64,000 bases of DNA from a virus. A program made the translations under genes and the position numbers. The notes under the pieces were generated by a model. That model was not told where the DNA came from. It saw only the letters and a program-made list of their open reading frames with translations, and searched no databases. Of the stretch, positions 17,147-24,187 are shown in pieces; position 1 is the first letter of the stretch; each line of letters starts with the position of its first letter. The stretch spans positions 1-64,000 of the IMG/VR virus record IMGVR_UViG_3300025109_000004. One strand, given 5' to 3'.

Positions 17147-17248
17147 TCAATTTATGCTCGCTCCCGGTCCTAAAGTTTCCCATCCTGAAAAGTATTTAGT
17201 TCCTAAAAGCCCCCCACCAGCTCCTGAGAAAAGCGATAGTTCCTTCAT
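17147..17248 (-). pseudogene. Remnant of a DNA cytosine-C5 methyltransferase
   Basis: A 33-codon frame beginning with ATG and a weak SD (AAAGGTGGC) reads MKELSLFSGAGGGLLGTKYF and ends ETLGPGASIN. The first 16 residues are the classic motif I of cytosine-5 DNA methyltransferases (FSGAGGG, SAM binding). Nothing beyond residue 27 resembles the family, and no catalytic PCQ or ENV motif is nearby, so this is a decayed or deleted gene. It occupies most of the 182-nt gap between the connector and the exported protein gene. Confidence 0.75.
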
Positions 17249-17300
17249 TGCCACCTTTCAAAAAATCAGGGGGAATCAGGAAAGGACTTCCCCCGATTAG

Positions 17301-18092
17301 TTATCGACGTTGCCAGACTTTTAGATAAGTAAGGGTTATCTTCGATGCTACAGTTCCGTTTGTCTTAACTCCTATGTAAGGAATCAATTTATCAGCCCCT
17401 GTCATCGAAGCTGCTGCGTTTGTTGCCAATAAGGAATTTGCCGCATAGAACTTTACTTTACCATCATCATGCATCTCAATCCGATAAGTCCGTAAAGTAT
17501 CCGCAGCCCATGCAGCCCCAGTTGTTTCCGTTCCATCAGTTCCATCTTTAACCGTAATACTATTAATAGTATCGGTTGTCATTTCGGAGTCTGTGAAAAA
17601 GAAAGCCCCATCGGTCGCATTCGTTGTAGTAGTTGTTCCGTTTTTGGTAACAGCAATATTACCCGCAGATTCTGCCTGCGCATCACTAAATCCTATACAC
17701 CAAGCAGTTCCAGAAGCATCACTACCGGCGACCTCAAATTCCATCGTCGCCCATAGACTAGGTTGCCACTTTGCACTTAACGCAGCCTGAACATCATTAT
17801 TATCAGATGCTCCGGTTGTAAGAACCAATCCATCAGCATTATACTTAGCCAGACCACTGTTGGTTGCCTGTAATGCATAAGTATCGGTAACCCCTCGAAC
17901 TGTAGTCCCTGGTTGATATAAATCAAAGAACTGGTCCGGAGCCATCACAGCAACAGTTTCACCAGTACTCTTTTCGTAAAATTCCTGCGTGCCATTTGTC
18001 CATCGAGCACTAATACCATAGGCAAATATGGAAACTGTGTATGAAAGTATTAATACCACGAGAAATATGGCTATTTTATTTAATCTTGTCAT
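17301..18092 (-). CDS. Exported lectin-like protein in the head module
   Basis: 263 residues from the ATG at 18092 with SD AAGGAGGTAAAAAATAAG; an upstream in-frame ATG at 18164 has none. Signal peptide-like start MTRLNKIAIFLVVLILSYTV ending FAYG. Mature part: a beta-rich region with GTAWCIGFSDAQAESAGNIA and DTLRTYRIEMHDDGKVKFYA, the pattern of concanavalin-like jelly rolls (ligand or glycan binding). Sits between capsid and connector genes, so a head decoration is plausible, but the signal peptide argues for export. Confidence 0.7.
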   Translation of the reverse strand: MTRLNKIAIFLVVLILSYTVSIFAYGISARWTNGTQEFYEKSTGETVAVMAPDQFFDLYQPGTTVRGVTDTYALQATNSGLAKYNADGLVLTTGASDNNDVQAALSAKWQPSLWATMEFEVAGSDASGTAWCIGFSDAQAESAGNIAVTKNGTTTTTNATDGAFFFTDSEMTTDTINSITVKDGTDGTETTGAAWAADTLRTYRIEMHDDGKVKFYAANSLLATNAAASMTGADKLIPYIGVKTNGTVASKITLTYLKVWQRR

Positions 18093-18131
18093 CTTATTTT
18101 TTACCTCCTTACCAAAAATATTATTAATTAA

Positions 18132-18169
18132 GTGATGCCCTCTGCACTCCCACGAGGAGGGCATGTCAC
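18132..18169 (-). terminator. Stem-loop between genes
   Basis: Minus-strand RNA would form a stem from GTG-ATGCCCTC (plus 18132-18142) and GAGGGCAT-CAC (18157-18169, one bulge). It lies between the stop of the Lys-rich gene and the SD of the exported lectin-like gene. No strong U run follows, so it is more likely an attenuator or mRNA-processing hairpin than a full terminator. Confidence 0.55.
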
Positions 18170-18204
18170 GGACGAAGGAGATACAAAGAACACCACTTAA
18201 ACTC

Positions 18205-18642
18205 TTACTTGTTCTTTGATCCCGCTACCATCTTATCTTTTTTTGGAAACTCCAAGCCCCTTCGTTTGATGCCGGATACAGATGGTTTTGTTTTTGCTGA
18301 TTTTTTCTTTGTCATCTTTTTTGCCCCCTTCTTTTTTGTTGATTTTTTCTTGGTGACTTTTTTCTGTTTCTTTTCACTCACCTCATGGGCAACACCCCGC
18401 TCGATCATCTTTCGTGCTTGCCATTCCACTATACACAACTCTGTGCCCTTTGGATCTCCCAACCACTCTTCATCAAAAACAATTTTCAGTCCCCCTTTTT
18501 TTATTTCCTCGCTATATGATTTCTCCTCAGGATCCACATGAGCAGTGCCACGATCAATCATCAATAAAGCCTGCTTGGTATTAAGATCAAGATGTTTCCC
18601 TTTTGGATTACCCATCCACTCCATATCGAGTATTATCTTCAT
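18205..18642 (-). CDS. Duplicated-domain protein with Lys-rich tail
   Basis: 145 residues. Two copies of one unit: MKIILDMEWMGNPKGKHLDL...MIDRGTAHV (1-36) and LKIVFDEEWLGDPKGTELCI...MIERGVAHEV (about 52-88). The remaining 55 residues are basic (KKKSTKKKGAKK-type), reminiscent of DNA- or scaffold-binding tails. SD AAAAGGAGGGCAATTC precedes the ATG. Located just after the decoration-like gene. Unknown family; a head-associated role is inferred. Confidence 0.7.
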   Translation of the reverse strand: MKIILDMEWMGNPKGKHLDLNTKQALLMIDRGTAHVDPEEKSYSEEIKKGGLKIVFDEEWLGDPKGTELCIVEWQARKMIERGVAHEVSEKKQKKVTKKKSTKKKGAKKMTKKKSAKTKPSVSGIKRRGLEFPKKDKMVAGSKNK

Positions 18643-18679
18643 AATGAATTGCCCTCCTTTTAAATCCTTTTGTTAAAAA

Positions 18680-19168
18680 TTAATCGGTCACTGCTTCAAC
18701 AGCAATACCGCTGTTGTACCGGAATCCGCCAAGTACATACAGACCGCTAACGATGAAAGCATTCGATCCAGCACTTGCGGCAACATCAACCCGAATACAA
18801 TCAAAACCATTAGCAATATCCAACTGGCTTGCATTGATCTCGATCACATAGATACTTGCAGAAGTACCCATCGTAAAAGTGTCCGAAGTAACATCCGTCT
18901 TGGCCAGCGTAGAACTTGTGGTTAAAGTTCCTTCCTTCTGGTATACAGTATCAAAAGCAAGTGCCTTTGAACTACCTCCAGCTACCGTAGTTGCCTGCAA
19001 CAGAGTGACAGCAGAGCCTGCCCCACCAGCAAGAACGCCAGCCATAAGGACAATTGTTATCCGATCCGCATTCTTCAGAGAAACCCAATCCTCAGTCGGA
19101 ACACTATCAACATCGACAGGACCGAATGCAGTAACGATTTTGGTAATATCTATCAACTGTTTACTCAT
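18680..19168 (-). CDS. Probable head decoration or minor head protein
   Basis: 162 residues, rich in A, S, T, V and G with beta periodicity (DRITIVLMAGVLAGGAGSAV; YVIEINASQLDIANGFDCIR). Lies immediately downstream of the major capsid gene. This is where many HK97-like phages place a decoration or head fibre protein. ATG follows AGGAGGTAAGTATAAA. Assignment rests on composition and position. Confidence 0.6.
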   Translation of the reverse strand: MSKQLIDITKIVTAFGPVDVDSVPTEDWVSLKNADRITIVLMAGVLAGGAGSAVTLLQATTVAGGSSKALAFDTVYQKEGTLTTSSTLAKTDVTSDTFTMGTSASIYVIEINASQLDIANGFDCIRVDVAASAGSNAFIVSGLYVLGGFRYNSGIAVEAVTD

Positions 19169-19224
19169 TTTATACTTACCTCCTATTCAAAAAAATTATT
19201 TAAATTTATGTGTAAAGCCCTTCA

Positions 19225-19281
19225 GGGGGAGACGGTAGCAGAAAGGAGCTAAACCAAACCTCTACCACCTATATCACCCCC
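19225..19281 (-). terminator. Stem-loop after the major capsid gene
   Basis: GGGGG (19225-19229) pairs with CCCCC (19277-19281) and GGTAG (19234-19238) with CTACC (19262-19266). The structure lies in the 128-nt gap between the capsid stop codon and the next gene. No U run follows, so it may be a partial terminator or RNA-stability element that sets the capsid-to-downstream expression ratio. Confidence 0.5.
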
Positions 19282-19296
19282 AGTCAAGAGCACTTA

Positions 19297-20592
19297 TTAC
19301 CTTGCTGCCAATCCGACAAACGGTGACAGGGTATCTGTAGCATACCGAGTGGTGAGTGCTGATTTCCACCAAGGCTGACCATCGATCCGGAAAACAAAAC
19401 GGAAAGCGGTCTGATCGTAATCAAATTTCAAGTGCATACTAGATGCGAACTGCATACCCGCTCCATTGCCACTTTTCTGACCCACAAGGTATTGTGAAAA
19501 ATCAGTAAAGTAAATATCACCAAGATCGCCAAGTGTGCGGCAATGCTCAGTATAGACGATGGGTTTGCCCATAAGGGTATCAAACGGTTTCCCACTTAAA
19601 CCACCTGCAGGCATATAGGCGATAGACCCACCAGTACCAACAGCAAGACTCATTGTGGCAAGCTGTTTAAAAGTATCATCATTTGCATACCATACTCCCT
19701 TCCTCTTATTAGAAAGGCGAGCAAACATCTTGACGATATTCTCAAACAGAATCGTATCTGCGCCCTGTCCACCTTCTGCTGCAACCGAAATCAAACACGG
19801 AGCATTGATGATACCAAGAGGCTGTCCAGCACCAGTTCCATTCAGAAGAACCCAGTCGAGTTCATAGGTCAGAGCGTCCGAAAACATACTTGTGATCAGA
19901 GGTTGAATGGAAATCGGAGAATCTTCCATCAGCTCATCAGATACATAGGTAAGCCCCGCTACCTTTTTCAGATTCAATTCCACGTTGCCCAACTTAGGTT
20001 TCGTCCCGGTTTTCTGTGCTTCCTCGTTCAGCCATTTAAACTGAACACCTCCATGAACCGTTCCACCACTTCTATCAAAACCAGAAACAGTAGGTATCTT
20101 AACGGAATTGGTTGCCATAGGAATAATCATGGCAGACTGCAGGATGTTGGAATTCTCCACCGCTACCTTCAACAGTTCATTCCTGAACTCTTCCGGCACG
20201 AGGAATCCACCACTTGCTCCATCACCTTCAGTCATGCTGGGAGTACCGGCAGCTTTCAGCATTGCATCATAAGCCACAAGTTTCTCATCCCAATCAGTTC
20301 CACTCCGTCCAGCCTTGAAAGTACTGTGGGCAAAATCGGCAAAATTAACAAAACCACCCTTGGGATCCTTGCCCTCATCTTTGAGATGGGTTTCATCCCC
20401 CGCAATAGCCTTCACCTTCTCATCCCATGTCTTGTCAAGCTCTTCACTGTACGCAGCGTATTTCTCTTCAACAAGTGACTCAAGTGCAACCTTATCATCT
20501 TCCCTTGCCGCGGTGATAGCCTCAGTAATCTGATCTTTGATCAGGTCACCACACATCTCTTTAAATTTCTCTTTCGTTATTTTTGTACTCAT
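19297..20592 (-). CDS. HK97-fold major capsid protein
   Basis: 431 residues. N-terminal 110 residues are charged and helical (TEAITAAREDDKVALESLVE), the delta/scaffold domain removed by the prohead protease. The HK97 core begins near MTEGDGASGGFLVPEEFRNE and contains AMIIPMATNSVKIPTVSG and KWLNEEAQKTGTKPKLGNVE (E-loop to spine), then LLNGTGAGQPLGIIN in the A/P domain. Ends DTLSPFVGLAAR. SD TAGGAGGTATAGCGAAAG. Preceded by the protease gene as usual. Confidence 0.95.
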   Translation of the reverse strand: MSTKITKEKFKEMCGDLIKDQITEAITAAREDDKVALESLVEEKYAAYSEELDKTWDEKVKAIAGDETHLKDEGKDPKGGFVNFADFAHSTFKAGRSGTDWDEKLVAYDAMLKAAGTPSMTEGDGASGGFLVPEEFRNELLKVAVENSNILQSAMIIPMATNSVKIPTVSGFDRSGGTVHGGVQFKWLNEEAQKTGTKPKLGNVELNLKKVAGLTYVSDELMEDSPISIQPLITSMFSDALTYELDWVLLNGTGAGQPLGIINAPCLISVAAEGGQGADTILFENIVKMFARLSNKRKGVWYANDDTFKQLATMSLAVGTGGSIAYMPAGGLSGKPFDTLMGKPIVYTEHCRTLGDLGDIYFTDFSQYLVGQKSGNGAGMQFASSMHLKFDYDQTAFRFVFRIDGQPWWKSALTTRYATDTLSPFVGLAAR

Positions 20593-20611
20593 CTTTCGCT
20601 ATACCTCCTAT

Positions 20612-20730
20612 CAAAATATTGTGTTTTTATTTTTACCCTCACCATTGATAGCAATACTGATGTCGTATTCTTGCCCTACCCTCGTTCGCATGAAGCTAAT
20701 AAACGGTTCCGCAGATACACACAATATTTG
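20612..20730 (-). promoter_or_regulatory. Long-range stem in the capsid mRNA leader
   Basis: CAAAATATTGTGT (20612-20624) and ACACAATATTTG (20719-20730) are complementary with one bulged base and enclose about 95 nt between the protease gene and the capsid SD. In the transcript this would present the capsid ribosome site just after a 12-bp stem. It could stabilise the abundant capsid mRNA or be a processing site. A 26-codon frame inside (20611-20691) has no SD and is not called. Confidence 0.5.
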
Positions 20731-20741
20731 CTTTTAAAAAA

Positions 20742-22679
20742 TTACAATACCTTTCCAGATATTATATCTTTTTTATTCCTAATAATATCAGACCCTCTAG
20801 CAATCTTGACATCCTTCATTATATCTGCCAAAAAAGTCTTGTCTGATAAAATTTCCTGCACATCTTCTAGCGATACATCATCGTCAGAAGAAAAATCCAA
20901 ATCGTAAGTTTGATCATCCACTCCCTTACCACCATCCGGCGACCTCGGCTCACTGGCATCCAATAAAATGGATAGAGCCTCTACAGCAGTTGTCAATGTT
21001 GATAAAGTGTTTGTTACTATCGTCCGATTCTTTCCAGATAAAACTCTGCCATCTTTCTCCTCTGCCTCCCATTCCTCAACCCGTTTATTAAGATTGTCCA
21101 AATCCTCTTTACTTATAGCCACAAGACTACCATCAGAAAGACCGGCAAGGATTGGATTCCTCTTAATCAAATCCCTTTTTGTAGTACATGAAGAACAGGT
21201 CTCTTTGAATTCTTTGGTTTCAAATTCTTTTTCACAATCAGCACATCGGCAGAGATAAGATTTATCAGGTTCGATTGGACCTTCTTCATAACAAGTATCA
21301 CAAATAGTATTATCCTCCCCATCCTCATCTATCTCAAACCACTGCTTACATTTTTCACAACAAGCAATATCAATATCCTCATCATCAAAACATTTATTAC
21401 AAACTGTCTGTTCACCCTCCTCCGATTCAAATTCTCCACCACATATATTGCACATACAAATAACTTTTCCCTCGTCCTCCTCTTCTTTATATTCGGTAAC
21501 CATAAAATCAATGTCATCATGAGTAACAGTACTGCAAAGTTCAAATTCCAATAGCTTCATATCAGCATCATTGTATTCTTTAAACTCTGGAGGTTCTGCA
21601 TCAAACTCTCCATAGTGTCCAACAAGGTGATCGTAAACACCTCTCTTCTCATTATTGGGTATTGCCACCCCGCCACGAGCCCCAAGCAGTGCCCCCATTG
21701 CTGCGACCACTCCTCTCCATACAGCCTTCTTATCACTGGGTCTATGATGGGGGAGTTTAAAATCTCCTTTGGTCAGATCATCAGATTCTTTCTTTCCATC
21801 GAACCAAGTGGTTATTGATTTGAGCATATCAACATCAGATGCTCTCATCACAGCAGGACCATTCCACACTTCCTCCACTGGGGCAATTCCGTATGACTTA
21901 AAAGGTATCACTGTTTTCTCTCCATCTGGTTCTTTGTCTTTACAGTTACAATTCTCATCTTCACAATCACAAAGTTCCAGTTCCAGATCGTCATCCTGAG
22001 TATCCTCATCAACAACATCTTTTCTATCGGGATCAACATCTTTCCCAAAACCATCACAAGCACACTCCTCCGAATCACAACCACCACAACGTTTCCCAAT
22101 ATCAGTTTCGAATGCATGATTTATCACAAGGTCCACTTTCTTCTCCTGAAGGATATCTACCACAGTATCAACAATACATTTCTCTTTAATATTTCCTTCC
22201 CCTATCTCAGCGATCAAGGCATCAGGACACGCCGGGATACTCACACAACTTATCTCCAGTAATTCTGCTTTTTTAAATAGACGATATTTTATAGGATTCC
22301 CCTTCTCATCCTTTTTCTCCCGATCGTCAAAGGCTTTCGGAATAAACCCTACGGAGAATGCTCGCATAATTCCCTGCTTGTACAACTGGAAAACTTCTTC
22401 CCCTCTAGCAGTCTCAGCAAAGATAGCCTTGAACCACAACCCTTCTGGTCTTGCCTTAATAGACACCACCCTACCAACCGGCAGTGATCTATAATCATGG
22501 GACAACATCAGGACAGGATTTTTCTTTTTAAAATCTTTTAAATTTGTCCAAGCATTCGTAGCAATAATTTCACCGTCTCGATCCAAAGTAGGCTTGCTCC
22601 CCCACGCCTCAATGCTCCTCTCCTCATCATTGACCGCCTTCACTTCAGATATGCAAAATAACTTATTTTTTATTTTCAT
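20742..22679 (-). CDS. Prohead protease (S78-like) with zinc-ribbon extension
   Basis: 645 residues, three times a usual prohead protease. Residues 1-160 are the protease: NPVLMLSHDYRSLPVGR (His61), MRAFSVGFIP (Ser109) and LLEISCVSIP (Glu142 region). Residues 195-250 are acidic and Cys-rich. Residues 305-365 contain LPHHRPSDK and WRGVVAAMGALLGARGGVAI, a segment seen in other phage head proteins. Three Cys-pair ribbons follow at about 408-430, 440-463 and 477-498 (e.g. CNIC...CNKC). The C-terminus RVLSGKNRTIVTNTLSTLTT resembles scaffold helices. Probably protease plus scaffold in one chain. Confidence 0.85.
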   Translation of the reverse strand: MKIKNKLFCISEVKAVNDEERSIEAWGSKPTLDRDGEIIATNAWTNLKDFKKKNPVLMLSHDYRSLPVGRVVSIKARPEGLWFKAIFAETARGEEVFQLYKQGIMRAFSVGFIPKAFDDREKKDEKGNPIKYRLFKKAELLEISCVSIPACPDALIAEIGEGNIKEKCIVDTVVDILQEKKVDLVINHAFETDIGKRCGGCDSEECACDGFGKDVDPDRKDVVDEDTQDDDLELELCDCEDENCNCKDKEPDGEKTVIPFKSYGIAPVEEVWNGPAVMRASDVDMLKSITTWFDGKKESDDLTKGDFKLPHHRPSDKKAVWRGVVAAMGALLGARGGVAIPNNEKRGVYDHLVGHYGEFDAEPPEFKEYNDADMKLLEFELCSTVTHDDIDFMVTEYKEEEDEGKVICMCNICGGEFESEEGEQTVCNKCFDDEDIDIACCEKCKQWFEIDEDGEDNTICDTCYEEGPIEPDKSYLCRCADCEKEFETKEFKETCSSCTTKRDLIKRNPILAGLSDGSLVAISKEDLDNLNKRVEEWEAEEKDGRVLSGKNRTIVTNTLSTLTTAVEALSILLDASEPRSPDGGKGVDDQTYDLDFSSDDDVSLEDVQEILSDKTFLADIMKDVKIARGSDIIRNKKDIISGKVL

Positions 22680-22705
22680 GTCATTGTATCTCCTCTGCTA
22701 TATTA

Positions 22706-22825
22706 TCATTTACTAAATGTATATCCACACTGTAAACATTTCCTGTTATGTTCTGAGTGAAACTTCAGTTTATATATAAACCCACATAAACCTATGGGGC
22801 ATTGTTCATTCGCTACGAATATCAC
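22706..22825 (-). CDS. Tiny zinc-ribbon protein
   Basis: 39 residues from a GTG at 22825 with SD AGAGGATAGCAGC. Reads MIFVANEQCPIGLCGFIYKL then KFHSEHNRKCLQCGYTFSK, a two-knuckle C-x4-C / C-x2-C zinc ribbon. Begins 4 nt after the upstream gene stops and ends 26 nt before the protease, so it fits the operon spacing well. Function unknown. Confidence 0.65.
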   Translation of the reverse strand: MIFVANEQCPIGLCGFIYKLKFHSEHNRKCLQCGYTFSK

Positions 22826-22829
22826 GCTG

Positions 22830-23117
22830 CTATCCTCTACTTATATATCCATGTTTCTCGTTAAATTTTCTATTTACTTCGTCAAAACATTTATTATGGT
22901 ATATCCCTGCTCTTGGAGATCCAGTCATTGCCGTAAAATCATCCTCTTCAACTTCCTTACCACAACTGTTGCATTCAATAAAATAATCAGGACAATAGAC
23001 AAGCCTATTATTCAAACTAAGCCTTGCTTTGTTCCCAGCAGCACAAAGCACCTGCCCCTTACCCCTTTTATATACAATTCGATAGTTATAACAGAAGAAA
23101 CAATTTATATCTCTCAC
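22830..23117 (-). CDS. Cys-rich protein, probable zinc binding
   Basis: 95 residues with CFFC, CNSC and other Cys residues (YCPDYFIECNSCGKEVEEDD) and a His-Cys pair near YHNKC, giving likely two zinc sites. ATG overlaps the upstream stop (ATGA). Family not recognised. One of a dozen small Cys-rich proteins in the head operon. Confidence 0.7.
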   Translation of the reverse strand: MRDINCFFCYNYRIVYKRGKGQVLCAAGNKARLSLNNRLVYCPDYFIECNSCGKEVEEDDFTAMTGSPRAGIYHNKCFDEVNRKFNEKHGYISRG

Positions 23118-23455
23118 GCTGCTGCTTTCTCCCTTGTATCGACTATCCTGTATTCAAGTCTGATATTAAAATAAGTGCTTCTATTCTTTCGGAGGTATAA
23201 CAACCCCTTTGTAGCATCTTCAATTCTTCTATACTTTTGATAACTCCTTTTCCACTTATCACTTCTATCAAACAGCGTTATGAACCAATCGTCAGGATCA
23301 ATCTCATCGAAGTTTGTTATCCTCTCCTCTATAACAAATGGTTTGTTCTTGCATTTCTTTTTCGGTGGTTTACTATGCTCATTCTTCCAACTATTTCTCG
23401 GAAGATATGGTTTGCCATCTCGTCGGTCTTTATCTCCTCGTTTCCGCTGGCTCAT
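23114..23455 (-). CDS. Basic protein, unknown
   Basis: 113 residues, strongly basic N-terminus (MSQRKRGDKDRRDGKPYLPR) and a helical centre (SYQKYRRIEDATKGLLYLRK), suggesting nucleic-acid binding. Overlaps the 3' end of the upstream 51-residue gene by 26 nt. No family recognised. Confidence 0.65.
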   Translation of the reverse strand: MSQRKRGDKDRRDGKPYLPRNSWKNEHSKPPKKKCKNKPFVIEERITNFDEIDPDDWFITLFDRSDKWKRSYQKYRRIEDATKGLLYLRKNRSTYFNIRLEYRIVDTREKAAA

Positions 23456-23585
23456 TTATTTTTTTAACCTTAGAATGTTTGCATTCGGGACACGTTACTA
23501 TTTCTACTTTTTTTAAAGCTTCAACAAAATATTCCCCAAGCCTTTTAGACATTTCATATATATTATTGTTCTCTTGACTATTCAT
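23430..23585 (-). CDS. Short protein with single CPEC knuckle
   Basis: 51 residues (MNSQENNNIYEMSKRLGEYF...). A CPECKHSKVKK knuckle lies near residue 32. Its ATG overlaps the upstream stop as ATGA, which supports expression by coupling. Unknown function. Confidence 0.6.
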   Translation of the reverse strand: MNSQENNNIYEMSKRLGEYFVEALKKVEIVTCPECKHSKVKKINEPAETRR

Positions 23586-23761
23586 TCCGGTTTCTCACAT
23601 GGGGTATAATTTTCACATTCACCATTATCTATTTTTATATTTTTTAAATTACACTGGCACACCGGACCCTTAACCTGAAAAATACAATCAGTTGTAAAAC
23701 AATCCACCTTAACTATTGACTCGATATCTAGCGTAACTTTTATCTCACCACCACCAGCCAT
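23582..23761 (-). CDS. Small Cys-rich protein
   Basis: 59 residues from an ATG with a strong SD (AGGAGGGCAAACCT). Reads MAGGGEIKVTLDIESIVKVD then six Cys residues in pairs (CFTTDC, CQC, CENYTPC), which suggests metal binding. Not recognised as a family. Confidence 0.7.
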   Translation of the reverse strand: MAGGGEIKVTLDIESIVKVDCFTTDCIFQVKGPVCQCNLKNIKIDNGECENYTPCEKPE

Positions 23762-23773
23762 AGGTTTGCCCTC

Positions 23774-23965
23774 CTATATCACAGCATTTTTTGGCACATC
23801 ATTATCAATATCCATCGGGGTGAAGGTCAAGAAAGCCTTGTCAAGTTTATCTCTTAACTGCTGGGTGGTCAGACCAGAACCAATAAGTGTTGGGATGTCA
23901 CCAAACTGCCTTCTATATATTCTGAGAAGTTGATCCAAACTTTCATCATAAATTATTTCACCCAT
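23774..23965 (-). CDS. Small unknown protein
   Basis: 63 residues: MGEIIYDESLDQLLRIYRRQ with later GLTTQQLRDKLDKAFLTFTP. SD GGAGGGCAAAAGCA. Mostly helical. Between the MuF neighbour gene and the Cys-rich set. Unknown. Confidence 0.6.
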   Translation of the reverse strand: MGEIIYDESLDQLLRIYRRQFGDIPTLIGSGLTTQQLRDKLDKAFLTFTPMDIDNDVPKNAVI

Positions 23966-23980
23966 TGCTTTTGCCCTCCA

Positions 23981-24187
23981 TTAACTAATAAAAGAAAATT
24001 GTAATCCATGATCCCCCTTAATAGGAAACGTATGAACAATACTTCCAGATAAAATATCTTGAGGTATCCCTTCAGGAAAAGCCTTACACTTATTCCAATT
24101 TTTTTTACTCAAACGTCTACAATGATCACAGGCTAATTCTGCCATACCACCATTCACAAAAATAGCTCGTCTATTTTTAACTGTCAT
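23981..24187 (-). CDS. Small MuF-associated Cys protein
   Basis: 68 residues with CDHCRRLSKKNWNKCKAFPE, then GIPQDILSGSIVHTFPIKGD and HGLQFSF. Proteins of this pattern commonly follow SPP1 gp7/MuF head genes in phages, and here the ATG overlaps the MuF stop region (ATGA at 24184). Likely a zinc-binding partner of the MuF protein, role unknown. Confidence 0.7.
   Translation of the reverse strand: MTVKNRRAIFVNGGMAELACDHCRRLSKKNWNKCKAFPEGIPQDILSGSIVHTFPIKGDHGLQFSFIS

Noticed and set aside
17064-17300. Plus-strand frame with a Pro-rich protein-like sequence
   Set aside because: It is antisense to the connector gene end and to the cytosine methyltransferase remnant, which explains its composition.
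20611-20691. 26-codon minus-strand frame upstream of the capsid gene
   Set aside because: No SD, and it lies inside the leader stem-loop; more likely untranslated leader.
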